A stretch of DNA of 64,000 nucleotides, taken from Maribacter cobaltidurans (GTDB taxonomy: Bacteria; Bacteroidota; Bacteroidia; Flavobacteriales; Flavobacteriaceae). The notes under the pieces were generated by a model that saw only the letters and a list, made by a program, of their open reading frames with translations, had not been told where the DNA came from and did no database searches. Position 1 is the stretch's first letter; the number at the start of each line of letters is the position of its first letter. The position numbers and the translations under genes are program-made. The stretch covers positions 615,001 to 679,000 of the forward strand of contig NZ_CP022957.1 in NCBI RefSeq assembly GCF_002269385.1, written 5' to 3'. Below are positions 53,693 to 62,835 of the stretch, piece after piece.

Positions 53693-53932
53693 GTGGCCTT
53701 GAAGCTTACTTTTAAAAACATATTGATTGCCCCATTCGTCCTATTGGTACGTTTTTATCAACTGGCCATTTCCCCTTATACCCCAGCAACGTGTAGATAT
53801 TCTCCAACATGTTCCCAATATACCTTGGAAGCTCTCAAAAAACATGGTCTGTTTAAGGGAGGTTGGTTGTCCATAAAAAGAATTTTTAGTTGTACTCCCT
53901 GGGGAGGGAAAGGATATGATCCCGTACCCTAA
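53693..53932 (+). CDS. yidD: YidD membrane-insertion efficiency factor
   Basis: A 79-residue protein with an amphipathic N-terminus ([21 protein letters not shown]) and the conserved YidD core: [20 protein letters not shown], containing three Cys, then [20 protein letters not shown] and GYDPVP at the end. It assists YidC in placing proteins in the inner membrane. The start appears to be GTG at 53693 (MALKLTFKN); no suitable ATG exists upstream. Confidence 0.94.
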   Translation: MALKLTFKNILIAPFVLLVRFYQLAISPYTPATCRYSPTCSQYTLEALKKHGLFKGGWLSIKRIFSCTPWGGKGYDPVP

Positions 53933-54020
53933 AAATTGTACGAATAGTAAATTTGATAGGATATTTCGTAAAGGGTAATCGAGGCTATTTACGTATATTA
54001 GCCCTTCAAAATCAACTCGC

Positions 54021-54983
54021 ATGTACTTCTTAGGAATTATTTGGAATCCCAACGAAACTCTTTTCAATATAGGACCCATCCAAATAAAATATTACAATTT
54101 GCTATGGATCATAGCATTTGCCATTGGTTGGTATCTCATGAAAAAGATATTCATCAACGAAAAAAAATCTGTTGAGCAATTGGATTCCCTATTCGTATAT
54201 ACCGTTTTGGGTACCATGCTAGGAGCCAGATTAGGCCATGTATTCTTTTATGATTGGCCCTATTATAAAAATCATTTATTGGAAATTCTATTGCCCATTA
54301 GGGAGAGCGATACGGGAAGCCTACTTTTTGGCCTCATCGATGGATATGAATTTACCGGTTTTACGGGACTTGCCAGTCATGGGGCAACTATTGGAATCAT
54401 TATCGCCACTTACCTTTTTACCAAAAAACACCCCGGTTTCAGTGTCTTATGGATATTTGACAGACTGACCATTCCGGTAGCTATTGGAGCTTTTTGTGTG
54501 CGTTTGGGCAACTTTTTTAATTCTGAGATCAATGGAAAAACGGTAGACGAGTCATTCATTTTCGCTACTAAATTTATTAGGGATTCGGATGATCTTCACC
54601 CTTCCAAGGCATTGGGAGTAACTAAAGAAAGGAGCTTAAATGCTGCTTATGATGCCATAGAGAACAATCCTCAATTTTCGCAATATTTAGCCGAAATCCC
54701 CTATCGACATCCAGCTCAGTTGTACGAAGGAATCTGCTATATTTTTGTATTTGTCCTATTATATTACCTCTACTGGAAGACGGACAAAAAGAACAAACCG
54801 GGTTACCTTTTTGGATTGTTCCTTATTCTATTGTGGACCGTTCGTTTCTTTGTGGAATTCGTAAAAAAGAGCCAAGGCGGTTTTGAGGAATCGCTGGGAT
54901 TACTATCTACAGGGCAGTGGTTAAGTATTCCCTTTATACTACTTGGATTCTACTTTATGTTCAGACCCGTTAAAACCCACTAA
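54021..54983 (+). CDS. lgt: Prolipoprotein diacylglyceryl transferase
   Basis: A 320-residue inner-membrane enzyme with about seven helices that adds diacylglycerol from phosphatidylglycerol to the Cys of lipoprotein signals. The Lgt signature is present: ARLGHVFFYDW, GFTGLASHGATIG, CVRLGNFFNSEINGK with Arg, Asn and Glu, and RHPAQLYEGICY. The insertion around residues 175-225 (DESFIFATKFIRDSDDLHPSK and so on) is usual for Bacteroidota Lgt. It is followed 11 bp later by the DUF192 gene. Confidence 0.95.
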   Translation: MYFLGIIWNPNETLFNIGPIQIKYYNLLWIIAFAIGWYLMKKIFINEKKSVEQLDSLFVYTVLGTMLGARLGHVFFYDWPYYKNHLLEILLPIRESDTGSLLFGLIDGYEFTGFTGLASHGATIGIIIATYLFTKKHPGFSVLWIFDRLTIPVAIGAFCVRLGNFFNSEINGKTVDESFIFATKFIRDSDDLHPSKALGVTKERSLNAAYDAIENNPQFSQYLAEIPYRHPAQLYEGICYIFVFVLLYYLYWKTDKKNKPGYLFGLFLILLWTVRFFVEFVKKSQGGFEESLGLLSTGQWLSIPFILLGFYFMFRPVKTH

Positions 54984-54994
54984 AAGCATCATTC

Positions 54995-55486
54995 ATGAAG
55001 GTTTATAGGTACCTTTTAGGTCTTGCAGTCATTTTTTCAATAACCCTTCTGTCCTGCAAAGAGGAATCAAAAAAGGTGATAAAAACAACACCTGTTTCCT
55101 TTACCAAGGAAGGTTCGTTAAGTATCTATAAACAGGAAACGGATTCCTTGATTACATCATTGGATATCGAAATTGCCGAAACCGATTATGAGACCCAAAC
55201 CGGATTGATGTATCGCAAAAGCATGGAAACCAACCAAGGGATGTTATTTATTTTTCCTGATGTTGCCATGCACTCCTTTTACATGAAGAATACGGAATTT
55301 CCCTTGGACATCATATTCTTAAACGAAGACTTAAAAATTGCCAGTATTCAAAAAAACGCGGAACCTTTTAATGAAAGTGGGCTTTCCTCTAAAGTACCCG
55401 TAAAGTACGTTTTGGAGATTAATGCCGGTCTGTCGGATGCATGGTCCCTTGAAGTGGGCGACACTATAACGTTCTCAAGGTTATAA
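54995..55486 (+). CDS. DUF192 lipoprotein
   Basis: A 163-residue protein with a lipoprotein signal ending LLSCKEES (Cys20). The mature part is the DUF192 domain: TGLMYRKSMETNQGMLFIFP, SFYMKNTEFPLDIIFLNEDL and YVLEINAGLSDAWSLEVGD. The family has a small beta-barrel fold with no established function; it is usually exported. It sits between lgt and a GNAT gene with short spacers, so lgt, DUF192, GNAT and the ABC ATPase are likely one transcript. Confidence 0.92.
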   Translation: MKVYRYLLGLAVIFSITLLSCKEESKKVIKTTPVSFTKEGSLSIYKQETDSLITSLDIEIAETDYETQTGLMYRKSMETNQGMLFIFPDVAMHSFYMKNTEFPLDIIFLNEDLKIASIQKNAEPFNESGLSSKVPVKYVLEINAGLSDAWSLEVGDTITFSRL

Positions 55487-55490
55487 CCAC

Positions 55491-56009
55491 ATGAACTATT
55501 CCATGGAAGGAGAGGAAACCGAAAGGCTAATCTTTAAAAAGTTAACCATGGCGTATTTCGAGGATTGGCTTCCCTTTCATCAAGAACCTAAATCTTCCGA
55601 GTTTTGGACTGGCTTACCCAAAAACCCAAAAGTAGCCTGCACCGAGCAATTTCAACGTATTTTTGAGCGCTATGAGAAAGGTTTGGGGGGCATGCACGCC
55701 CTAATCGAAATAAAAACCAAAAAGCTTGTTGGGATTTGCGGTTTGTTGGTACAGATTGTTGACGATATAGAGGAACTGGAAATTGGATATTCCATACTCC
55801 CAGAATATTGGGGAAAAGGATATGCCTCAGAAGCCGCAGAAAAATGTAAAGCTACCGCATTTAAAAATCAATGGGCCAACCATCTCATTTCCATTATCCA
55901 TATTGATAACGAACCTTCCAAAAAAGTGGCCATAAAAAATGGTATGCACATAGAAAAAAGAACATTATACAAGGAAAACCCTGTATTCATTTTTAGAATA
56001 GACCGATAA
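55491..56009 (+). CDS. GNAT-family N-acetyltransferase (RimJ/RimL-like)
   Basis: A 172-residue acyl-CoA-dependent acetyltransferase. It begins in the RimJ/RimL manner (ETERLIFKKLTMAYFEDW) and has the acetyl-CoA loop LEIGYSILPEYWGKGYASEAAE, followed by ISIIHIDNEPSKKVAIKNGM. The substrate is not deducible. The ATG at 55491 or the one at 55503 (MEGEETERL) may be the start. It ends one base before the start of the ABC ATPase gene. Confidence 0.9.
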   Translation: MNYSMEGEETERLIFKKLTMAYFEDWLPFHQEPKSSEFWTGLPKNPKVACTEQFQRIFERYEKGLGGMHALIEIKTKKLVGICGLLVQIVDDIEELEIGYSILPEYWGKGYASEAAEKCKATAFKNQWANHLISIIHIDNEPSKKVAIKNGMHIEKRTLYKENPVFIFRIDR

Positions 56010-56010
56010 C

Positions 56011-57243
56011 ATGGAACACTGGGGAATTTTCACAAACAACCAAACCAATAAAAAAGAGTTGGTTAAAAAACTTGAAAATAATGCCTTTTCCAATATAATC
56101 AACCTGGACGGCCAAAAAGGAAAACTATTTTCCCAACTGGCACTGCAAAAGTTTATGGAAGAGGAAGAAAAACATGGCACCAAATCTATTTCAACCGAGT
56201 TTCAGGCCTTAAAAACCATGTCGAGTGGAGAGCAGAAGAAGGCTCTTTTGTTCCAAATTTTAGATCAAGATCCGGATTACATCATTCTTGACAATCCTTT
56301 TGACAACCTTGATGTTACATTTCAAAAAGAATTAAGAAAACTCCTGACCAAACATGCCGATAGAACCTTGTTCATCCAATTAGCAAGCAGAAAGGCGGAC
56401 ATGCTTTCGATGATTCATAATTTCGCCGAAGTACGGGATGGACAATTAGATATACTTAAAGAGATAGCCTTAAAACAGGATAAAAAGCAGATTCATTTAT
56501 CTGGGGAGATTCCTTCACCAATCAACCAAATAAGCTTTAATGGCAACACCTTAATTTCTTTTAAGAATGTTAACGTTTCCTATGGGGAAAAGCACATACT
56601 CAAGGACATAGACTGGGAGGTTAAATCAGGGGAGTTTTGGCAACTTATAGGACATAATGGAACCGGAAAGACAACTATACTTTCCATGATTACGGGGGAT
56701 AACCCCAAGGCGTTTGGACAGGAAATTTATCTTTTTGGAAAAAAGAAAGGTTCAGGAGAAAGTGTTTGGGACATCAAACAAAAAATAGGATACTTCTCCC
56801 CTTCCATGACAGATAAGTTCAGGGGGAGACATTCCTTGGAAAACATGCTCATTTCCGGACTACTTGATTCGATAGGACTCTATGTTAAACCAACGGAAAC
56901 CCAAAAAAGAATCATTAAGAATTGGTTATTACTTATTCACTTATGGGAAAAAAGAAATATTCAATTCAATGAATTATCCTTGGGAGAACAACGTTTGGTC
57001 ATGACGGTACGTGCTATGGTAAAACACCCACCTCTATTAATATTGGACGAACCTACGAGCGGTATGGATGATTCCGCTGCGCGAATACTGGTCAACTTGG
57101 TAAATAAAATTGCAGAAGAGACGCAAACCGCTATTCTCTTTGTAAGCCACAGGAAAGAACCGGGATTACATCCAAAGAAAATCCTGGAATTAACCAAAAC
57201 GGAAAAGGGTTCCTTGGGCAGTATACATACTTTTAAAAAATAA
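56011..57243 (+). CDS. Tandem ABC ATPase (ModF-like) whose first half lacks Walker A
   Basis: A 410-residue soluble protein with two ABC ATPase halves and no membrane part. The first half (1-155) has a signature TMSSGEQKKALL and Walker B PDYIILDNPFDNLD, but no P-loop; its N-terminus (WGIFTNNQTNKKELVKKL) replaces the Walker A region. The second half (170-410) is complete: Walker A GHNGTGKTTIL, signature ELSLGEQRLVMTVRA, Walker B LLILDEPTSGMD and H-loop ILFVSHRKE. ModF/PhrA-like proteins share this two-half layout and are not well understood. It is the last gene of the lgt-to-ABC run, with a strong terminator right after it. Confidence 0.88.
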   Translation: MEHWGIFTNNQTNKKELVKKLENNAFSNIINLDGQKGKLFSQLALQKFMEEEEKHGTKSISTEFQALKTMSSGEQKKALLFQILDQDPDYIILDNPFDNLDVTFQKELRKLLTKHADRTLFIQLASRKADMLSMIHNFAEVRDGQLDILKEIALKQDKKQIHLSGEIPSPINQISFNGNTLISFKNVNVSYGEKHILKDIDWEVKSGEFWQLIGHNGTGKTTILSMITGDNPKAFGQEIYLFGKKKGSGESVWDIKQKIGYFSPSMTDKFRGRHSLENMLISGLLDSIGLYVKPTETQKRIIKNWLLLIHLWEKRNIQFNELSLGEQRLVMTVRAMVKHPPLLILDEPTSGMDDSAARILVNLVNKIAEETQTAILFVSHRKEPGLHPKKILELTKTEKGSLGSIHTFKK

Positions 57244-57270
57244 AAAGTCGCTATTTGCATAGCGACTTTT
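57243..57270. terminator. Bidirectional terminator between the ModF-like gene and secDF
   Basis: AAAAGTCGCTAT and ATAGCGACTTTT pair around TTGC; it lies between convergent genes. Confidence 0.85.
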
Positions 57271-57292
57271 CTAGAGTTAGTAATTTAGAGCC

Positions 57293-60256
57293 CTAGTTTA
57301 GGGTCTTGGTAATTTTTTTGCTTAGGGCATCGAACATAACCGGTGTTGCAATAAATACAGAAGAATACGTACCTACTACTACACCAACGATCATAGCGAA
57401 CATAAACCCTCTAAGGGACTCCCCGCCAAAAATAAAGATGGCCAATAATACTACCAAAGTAGTTAATGAAGTATTCAAGGTTCTTCCCAAAGTACTGTTG
57501 ATGGCAGAGTTTATATTTTCGCCACCTTTCCAGCCTCTTTCCGCAATGATTTCACGTATACGGTCGAACACCACCACGGTATCGTTCAAGGAATAACCAA
57601 TTACCGTTAGTATAGCCGCAATAAAAGCTTGATCTATTTCCATGTTGAACGGCATAATTTTACCGAATATGGAGAATACCCCAAGTACGATCAAGACATC
57701 GTGGAAAACCGCCACAACGGCTCCCAGAGAGAACTGCCATCTACGGAAACGTAAAAGGATGTATAGAAAAACAACCGCCAAAGATCCAAGTATTGCTAAA
57801 AATGCATTATTCTTAATGTCATCCGCAATAGTAGGGCCTACCTTAACCGATTGTAGAATACCAATGGATTTCCCTTCACTACCAATACTAAAATCATTCT
57901 TGGAAGTTCCGTCCGGCAGATATTTTTGTAAGGAAGTGTAGAGCTTATCCTGAATCTCGGTATCCACTTCTATCCCTTCCACATCCACTTTATATGGAGT
58001 TGTAATCTTGATTTGGTTAGACTCTCCAAAGGTTTTTACATTGGTACCACTGCCAAAAACGGTATTAAGTTCCGAAGCAATTTCAGAAGGGTTCACGGGC
58101 TGTTCAAAACGCACGGTATACGAACGTCCACCTACGAAGTCCACCCCTTGCTGAAGGCCAGGTCCAAAAAACAAGGAGTACAGGCCTATAACCACCAAAA
58201 TACTGGAAACAATATATGCAATCTTCCTTTTGACCAAGAAATCAATGGACATGTTCTTAAACAACCCTTTGGTAATACCAGTGGCAAAATCCAAACTTCT
58301 ACCCTTTCCTCCAATATACCAATCGATCAACAACCTAGTAATGAAAATGGCTGTGAACAAAGAAGTAAGAATACCAATCAATAAGGTAGTTGCAAACCCT
58401 TTAATAGGACCTGAACCAAATACGAATAAGATGATTGCCGTTAATCCCGTGGTAATGTTGGCATCCAAAATGGAGGATAAAGCATTTCCAAAACCATCTG
58501 AAACCGCCAAGCTTTTTCCCTTACCTTTTGCCAACTCCTCTTTTATCCTTTCAAAAATAAGTACGTTCGCATCTACGGACATACCAATGGTCAAAACAAT
58601 ACCGGCTATACCAGGCAAGGTCAACACGGCATTTAAGCTTGTTAAAACTCCAAAAATCAATAGTATGTTCAACAACAGTGCTACATCGGCAAAAGCACCA
58701 GCCTTCCCGTAATATGCAATCATCCAAAGCAATACAATGGCCATTGCTATCAAGAAGGACATAAAACCACTGTCAATAGCTTCCTGTCCCAAGGATGGAC
58801 CTACGATTTCCGATTGTATAATCTCTGCTGAGGCTGGTAATTTACCCGCTCTTAATACATTGGAAATATCCTTGGTCTCGTTAACCGTAAAATTACCTGT
58901 AATTTCAGAACGTCCTCCAGAAATCGGTCCGCTGGAAACACCGGGAGCCGTATACACTTTATTGTCTAAAACTATGGCAATCCCTGTTTGATTATTATAG
59001 GCATCACCGGTCAATTCTTCCCATTCCTTGGCACCTTTAGTGTTCATGGTCATGGAAACTGCCGGTTTACCAAATTGGTCAAAATCCGCACGGGCATCGC
59101 TAACTACATCACCACTAATTCTAGGAATACCTTCGCGGTTCGATTTTAAGGCATATAGATCAATTACCTCCGTATCCTCGGTAGCAGGCCTTTCCCAGAC
59201 AAATTTCACAAACTGGATATCCGCAGGCAACAACCTTCTAATTTCTGGCATTCTAAAGTAGGAACCTATAGTAGCCGTATCCTTGATGGCAGCCCTAAAC
59301 ATGGCATGCGTACCCGGATTTGCCGGTATCAACAACTCATATAAAGGATTTACTTGTGTAGCCAAGTCCAAAGAATCTGCCGCGACATCAGATAACAAAG
59401 AATCCAGTTCCGACTCTTCCTTCACTGGTTCCGGTTTTTTAACATCAACGATTTCCTTTAACTTCTCGTTTGCCTGAATCAAGAAAGTACTAAAGGATGG
59501 ATTGCTTTGTTTATAGGTTTCCCAAAACTCCAATTGCGCTGTACTGGATAACAAGTCCTGGGCACGGTTTATATCCCTGGCACCGGGTAATTCCACCAAA
59601 ATCCTACCTGAATTCCCTTCCCTCTGGATGTTAGGCTGCGTAACCCCAAATCCATCGATACGCTCACGCAATACTTCAAAGGCAGATACAACCGATTCGT
59701 CAATTTTTCTTCTGATAATGGGTTTTACCTCATCATCGGACATTTGAAAGTTGATTTCGTCGCTCAGACCCTTATTCGCAAAAATATCGGGCGAGGCCAA
59801 TTTTGTATCGCCTTTTATCTCATCGAAAGCTTCAAAAAATAAGTTGATGTAGGTATCATCACTATTTTTAGATGCAGCATCCGCATCTGCCAATGCTTTA
59901 TTGAATACCGGATTTTTGGTGTTGTTGGCCAAGCCCTTCAAAATATCCTTTACGGATATTTGGAGTGTAACATTGATTCCACCCTTAAGATCGAGACCTT
60001 TGTTCAACTCCTTCTTTTTGGCCTCGTTGTAGTTGGTATATCCTAAAATGGAATTGTTTCCAATAGAATCCAAGTAACTGGTCTCCAACGCTTCTCTTTT
60101 TGAAACATAGTCATCTTCGGCCTCAGAAATACGACTAGCGGCAAATACTTCCGCCTCCTTCTCGACCTTATTAGTAATGAAAGTGTAGGATAGTTGATAA
60201 ATACTAACTAATCCAAATAATAAAGCAAAAAGCTTTATAAGTCCTTTATTTTGCAT
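57293..60256 (-). CDS. secDF: Fused protein translocase subunit SecDF
   Basis: A 987-residue inner-membrane protein that uses proton flow to help Sec complete protein export. The SecD part has a first helix, then LGLDLKGGINVTLQI-like sequence (GLDLKGGINVTLQIS) and a large periplasmic domain with RIDGFGVTQPNIQREG and RILVELPGARD. The SecD membrane block has IVLTIGMSVDANVLIFERIKEEL. The SecF part starts near 690 (GVDFVGGRSYTVRFEQP) and has VIGYSLNDTVVVFDRIREI. The fusion is the normal form in Bacteroidota. The very long periplasmic domain of SecD includes a low-complexity insertion near residues 275-310. Confidence 0.97.
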   Translation of the reverse strand: MQNKGLIKLFALLFGLVSIYQLSYTFITNKVEKEAEVFAASRISEAEDDYVSKREALETSYLDSIGNNSILGYTNYNEAKKKELNKGLDLKGGINVTLQISVKDILKGLANNTKNPVFNKALADADAASKNSDDTYINLFFEAFDEIKGDTKLASPDIFANKGLSDEINFQMSDDEVKPIIRRKIDESVVSAFEVLRERIDGFGVTQPNIQREGNSGRILVELPGARDINRAQDLLSSTAQLEFWETYKQSNPSFSTFLIQANEKLKEIVDVKKPEPVKEESELDSLLSDVAADSLDLATQVNPLYELLIPANPGTHAMFRAAIKDTATIGSYFRMPEIRRLLPADIQFVKFVWERPATEDTEVIDLYALKSNREGIPRISGDVVSDARADFDQFGKPAVSMTMNTKGAKEWEELTGDAYNNQTGIAIVLDNKVYTAPGVSSGPISGGRSEITGNFTVNETKDISNVLRAGKLPASAEIIQSEIVGPSLGQEAIDSGFMSFLIAMAIVLLWMIAYYGKAGAFADVALLLNILLIFGVLTSLNAVLTLPGIAGIVLTIGMSVDANVLIFERIKEELAKGKGKSLAVSDGFGNALSSILDANITTGLTAIILFVFGSGPIKGFATTLLIGILTSLFTAIFITRLLIDWYIGGKGRSLDFATGITKGLFKNMSIDFLVKRKIAYIVSSILVVIGLYSLFFGPGLQQGVDFVGGRSYTVRFEQPVNPSEIASELNTVFGSGTNVKTFGESNQIKITTPYKVDVEGIEVDTEIQDKLYTSLQKYLPDGTSKNDFSIGSEGKSIGILQSVKVGPTIADDIKNNAFLAILGSLAVVFLYILLRFRRWQFSLGAVVAVFHDVLIVLGVFSIFGKIMPFNMEIDQAFIAAILTVIGYSLNDTVVVFDRIREIIAERGWKGGENINSAINSTLGRTLNTSLTTLVVLLAIFIFGGESLRGFMFAMIVGVVVGTYSSVFIATPVMFDALSKKITKTLN

Positions 60257-60365
60257 TTGATTATTAATTTAATTTATGTCTATTAAGGTTTTGCATGATT
60301 TAAAATCAATGCAAATTACTTTTACCTAAGTAATTATATTCTATGGTGATATTTTTTATTGGAAA

Positions 60366-60983
60366 TTAGCTTTTTCCACAAAAATAAGGTCCTGCCCTTA
60401 CTTCAGGGATATTATGCGAAGTGTAATCTATTGCAAGTGCAATATTTTTATGAATATTAAATGCTACTCTATCAATAACATTTGGTCCTACAACCAATGC
60501 TTTATTAAATTGAAGTATTACCGGATTTGAAAATCCACTGCCAACCTGTTTTTGAATTGGAACAAGGTTTCCCTTTAAATTCAATCCATTTTGGGTGTAT
60601 TGATGTAAATCAGAAACGACTAGGTTATAATTTTCTGGAAGCTCTTCTTTTGGAAAATCAGATGGAAAATCATCGTCATAGGTAAGTGACATAGGGAGAT
60701 CTTGGGAAAGAAATTCCTTAACACCTTCAGCATCAATATCACTGTAATAACGGATATTCACATGGCTACCGTCATTCTCTATGATTTCAATATCATCAAC
60801 ACCCAAGAATGCTAACTTCTTGGTTATCGCAGACAAAACTTCATCATGCGTCGTTTCCGAAGCTACTGCTACATCTGTAAATTGTAATGAAATCTGTTGG
60901 TTAGAAGCTTTGCTATGCTCCTGATTTAGCCCCATTAGGGCCAGAATAATGATTAGAGTACCAACGCACCATTTTGCATTCAT
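60366..60983 (-). CDS. Exported protein of unknown function
   Basis: A 205-residue protein with a hydrophobic N-terminus (WCVGTLIIILALMGLNQ) that serves as a signal peptide or anchor. Two segments can be made out: residues 35-100, with a small alpha/beta repeat (VLSAITKKLAFLGVDDIEIIENDG, VNIRYYSDIDAEGVKEFL), which could be a heavy-metal-associated-like or ferredoxin-like fold, and a C-terminal part with GPNVIDRVAFNIHKNIALAID and AGPYFCGKS. I do not recognise a family. It lies between mdh and secDF on the same strand, 109 bp before secDF. Confidence 0.7.
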   Translation of the reverse strand: MNAKWCVGTLIIILALMGLNQEHSKASNQQISLQFTDVAVASETTHDEVLSAITKKLAFLGVDDIEIIENDGSHVNIRYYSDIDAEGVKEFLSQDLPMSLTYDDDFPSDFPKEELPENYNLVVSDLHQYTQNGLNLKGNLVPIQKQVGSGFSNPVILQFNKALVVGPNVIDRVAFNIHKNIALAIDYTSHNIPEVRAGPYFCGKS

Positions 60984-61068
60984 GGCGCAAATATAAAAAT
61001 AAAGATTATTGTGGGTAGTATATTATTTATAATATGTAAAACCCAGAAACCCATCATCTTAAAAAAAG

Positions 61069-61097
61069 AAACCTTTAGAGTTAAATTCTAAAGGTTT
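61069..61097 (-). terminator. Terminator of mdh
   Basis: On the minus strand AAACCTTTAGA and TCTAAAGGTTT pair around a 7-base loop, followed by CTTTTTTT. Confidence 0.8.
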
Positions 61098-61122
61098 TCT
61101 ATTTGATTAAAATTAAAAGAAA

Positions 61123-62049
61123 CTAGACTTCTAGCAAACCATTGGTTTTAGAAACACCCTCTGCACTTTCCTTCATTTTGGCTTTTTCGGCATCACTTAA
61201 TGGAATGTCCACAATCTGTTCTATACCATTTTTACCTAAAATAACGGGAACACCTATACAGATGTCATTTAGACCATATTCCCCTTCCAAGAAAGTGGAA
61301 CATGGGAACATTTTCTTTTGGTCACAAGCAATGGCCTGTACCAAGGCAGAAACTGCGGCACCGGGGGCATACCAGGCACTGGTACCCAATAATTTGGTCA
61401 AAGTGGCGCCGCCTACTTTAGTATCCTCTGCCACTTGTTGCAATCTATCTTCAGATATGAATTCTGATACCTTTATACTATTCCGTGTGGCATGAGAAGT
61501 CAAAGGAACCATACCCGTATCGCTGTGACCACCTATAACCATACCATCAACGTCCGAAATGGGGGCTTCCATGGCCTCTGCTAATCTATACTTGAATCGG
61601 GCACTATCCAAAGCACCACCCATACCAATGATTCTGTTCTTTGGCAAATCAGTAGTTTTATGAACCAAATAGGTCATGGTATCCATGGGGTTACTCACGA
61701 CGATAATAATTACGTTTGGTGAATGCTGGATCAAGCTGCTGGAAACAGTTTTTACGATTCCCGCATTTATACCGATGAGCTCTTCCCTGGTCATTCCGGG
61801 CTTTCTAGGAATACCGGAAGTAATTACCGCTATATCGCTATTGGCAGTTTTTGAATAATCACTGGTGCTTCCCGTAATTTTGGTATCAAAACCGTTCAAT
61901 GATGCAGTTTGCATAAGATCCATCGCCTTTCCTTCTGCATATCCTTCCTTGATATCAAGGATAACCACCTCAGAGGCAAAATCCTTTATAGCAATATACT
62001 CTGCACAACTGGCCCCTACCGCTCCGGCTCCAACTACTGTAACTTTCAT
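61123..62049 (-). CDS. mdh: Malate dehydrogenase
   Basis: A 308-residue NAD-dependent enzyme of the LDH-like MDH type, oxidising malate to oxaloacetate in the citric acid cycle. The NAD loop is VVGAGAVGASCAEYIA; the Asp that selects NAD is in VVILDIKEG. Substrate-binding Arg residues lie in SGIPRKPGMTREELIG, the NPMD motif in VVSNPMDTMTYLV, and the catalytic His in VIGGHSDTGMVPL. It stands alone, with a terminator downstream. Confidence 0.96.
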   Translation of the reverse strand: MKVTVVGAGAVGASCAEYIAIKDFASEVVILDIKEGYAEGKAMDLMQTASLNGFDTKITGSTSDYSKTANSDIAVITSGIPRKPGMTREELIGINAGIVKTVSSSLIQHSPNVIIIVVSNPMDTMTYLVHKTTDLPKNRIIGMGGALDSARFKYRLAEAMEAPISDVDGMVIGGHSDTGMVPLTSHATRNSIKVSEFISEDRLQQVAEDTKVGGATLTKLLGTSAWYAPGAAVSALVQAIACDQKKMFPCSTFLEGEYGLNDICIGVPVILGKNGIEQIVDIPLSDAEKAKMKESAEGVSKTNGLLEV

Positions 62050-62340
62050 ATTCTTATATTTTTATGAATTAATTTATTTGTAATAAAACCAAGGGTTCTA
62101 TTTTAGATTTTTAGCTTGCCAAAAATACTCAATTCTTGACAATTTAGCAGAAAGGAACCCCCTAATAAAATCCTAATAACGGACTATTCAAACATCGACG
62201 AACTGTATCTTACATTAAAAAAAGATACCGTTCAACGAAGAAATCACAAAAAAGTTACCGTACATCGATTTTTAGTAATATCAAAAAAGAACCTCCGTTA
62301 TTAGCTATGGATCCCAAATCCAAACAAAACCTACTTATTA

Positions 62341-62715
62341 ATGAAAAAGTTCCTTTCATTAATGGCCATATGTGCCATTATTTTTTCTGCAAACTGTTCT
62401 CGTATAGAGCAGAACAATGACCCCATTATTGGTGTTTGGTTCCAATCAGGAACTGAAATCATAGGTGGAACTTCCAAAAGTACCCTCCGTAAAGAATGGA
62501 TTTTCAATGATGTCTATTTAGGCAGATACCATGAAATAAACGGAAATGACATTACCCTACAAACAGATTTCAAGTGGTCAAAGGAAGATAACATTTATAC
62601 CATTGAATATAGAGGTCTTGAAGATGTACCTACCATCAAATTTAAAATGGTTAAAACCGAGGAAGGTAGCATTTTGGAGAAGATTGATGGCAACTATTTG
62701 GCCATTAAAGAATAG
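62341..62715 (+). CDS. Small lipoprotein, lipocalin-like, unknown function
   Basis: A 124-residue protein with a lipoprotein signal ending FSANCSRIE (Cys20). The mature part (DPIIGVWFQSGTEIIGG, LRKEWIFNDVYLGRYHE, FKWSKEDNIYTIEYRG, FKMVKTEEGSILEKIDGNY) is predicted to be beta-stranded with the G-x-W opening common to small lipocalin-like proteins of Bacteroidota. Function unknown. It is divergent from mdh and followed by a terminator. Confidence 0.78.
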   Translation: MKKFLSLMAICAIIFSANCSRIEQNNDPIIGVWFQSGTEIIGGTSKSTLRKEWIFNDVYLGRYHEINGNDITLQTDFKWSKEDNIYTIEYRGLEDVPTIKFKMVKTEEGSILEKIDGNYLAIKE

Positions 62716-62781
62716 ATGATTTTCACAGGGCCATGGGAAAGAGCCTGTTCGGAGAAATCTGGGCAGGCTCTTCATGTATAC

Positions 62782-62812
62782 AAAAATGCCCGGCTTACCG
62801 CCGGGCATTTTT
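62782..62812. terminator. Bidirectional terminator between the lipoprotein and DUF6588 genes
   Basis: AAAAATGCCCGGC and GCCGGGCATTTTT pair around TTACC; it lies between convergent genes. Confidence 0.9.
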
Positions 62813-62835
62813 GTATTACGTTTATTGTTTCTCTA

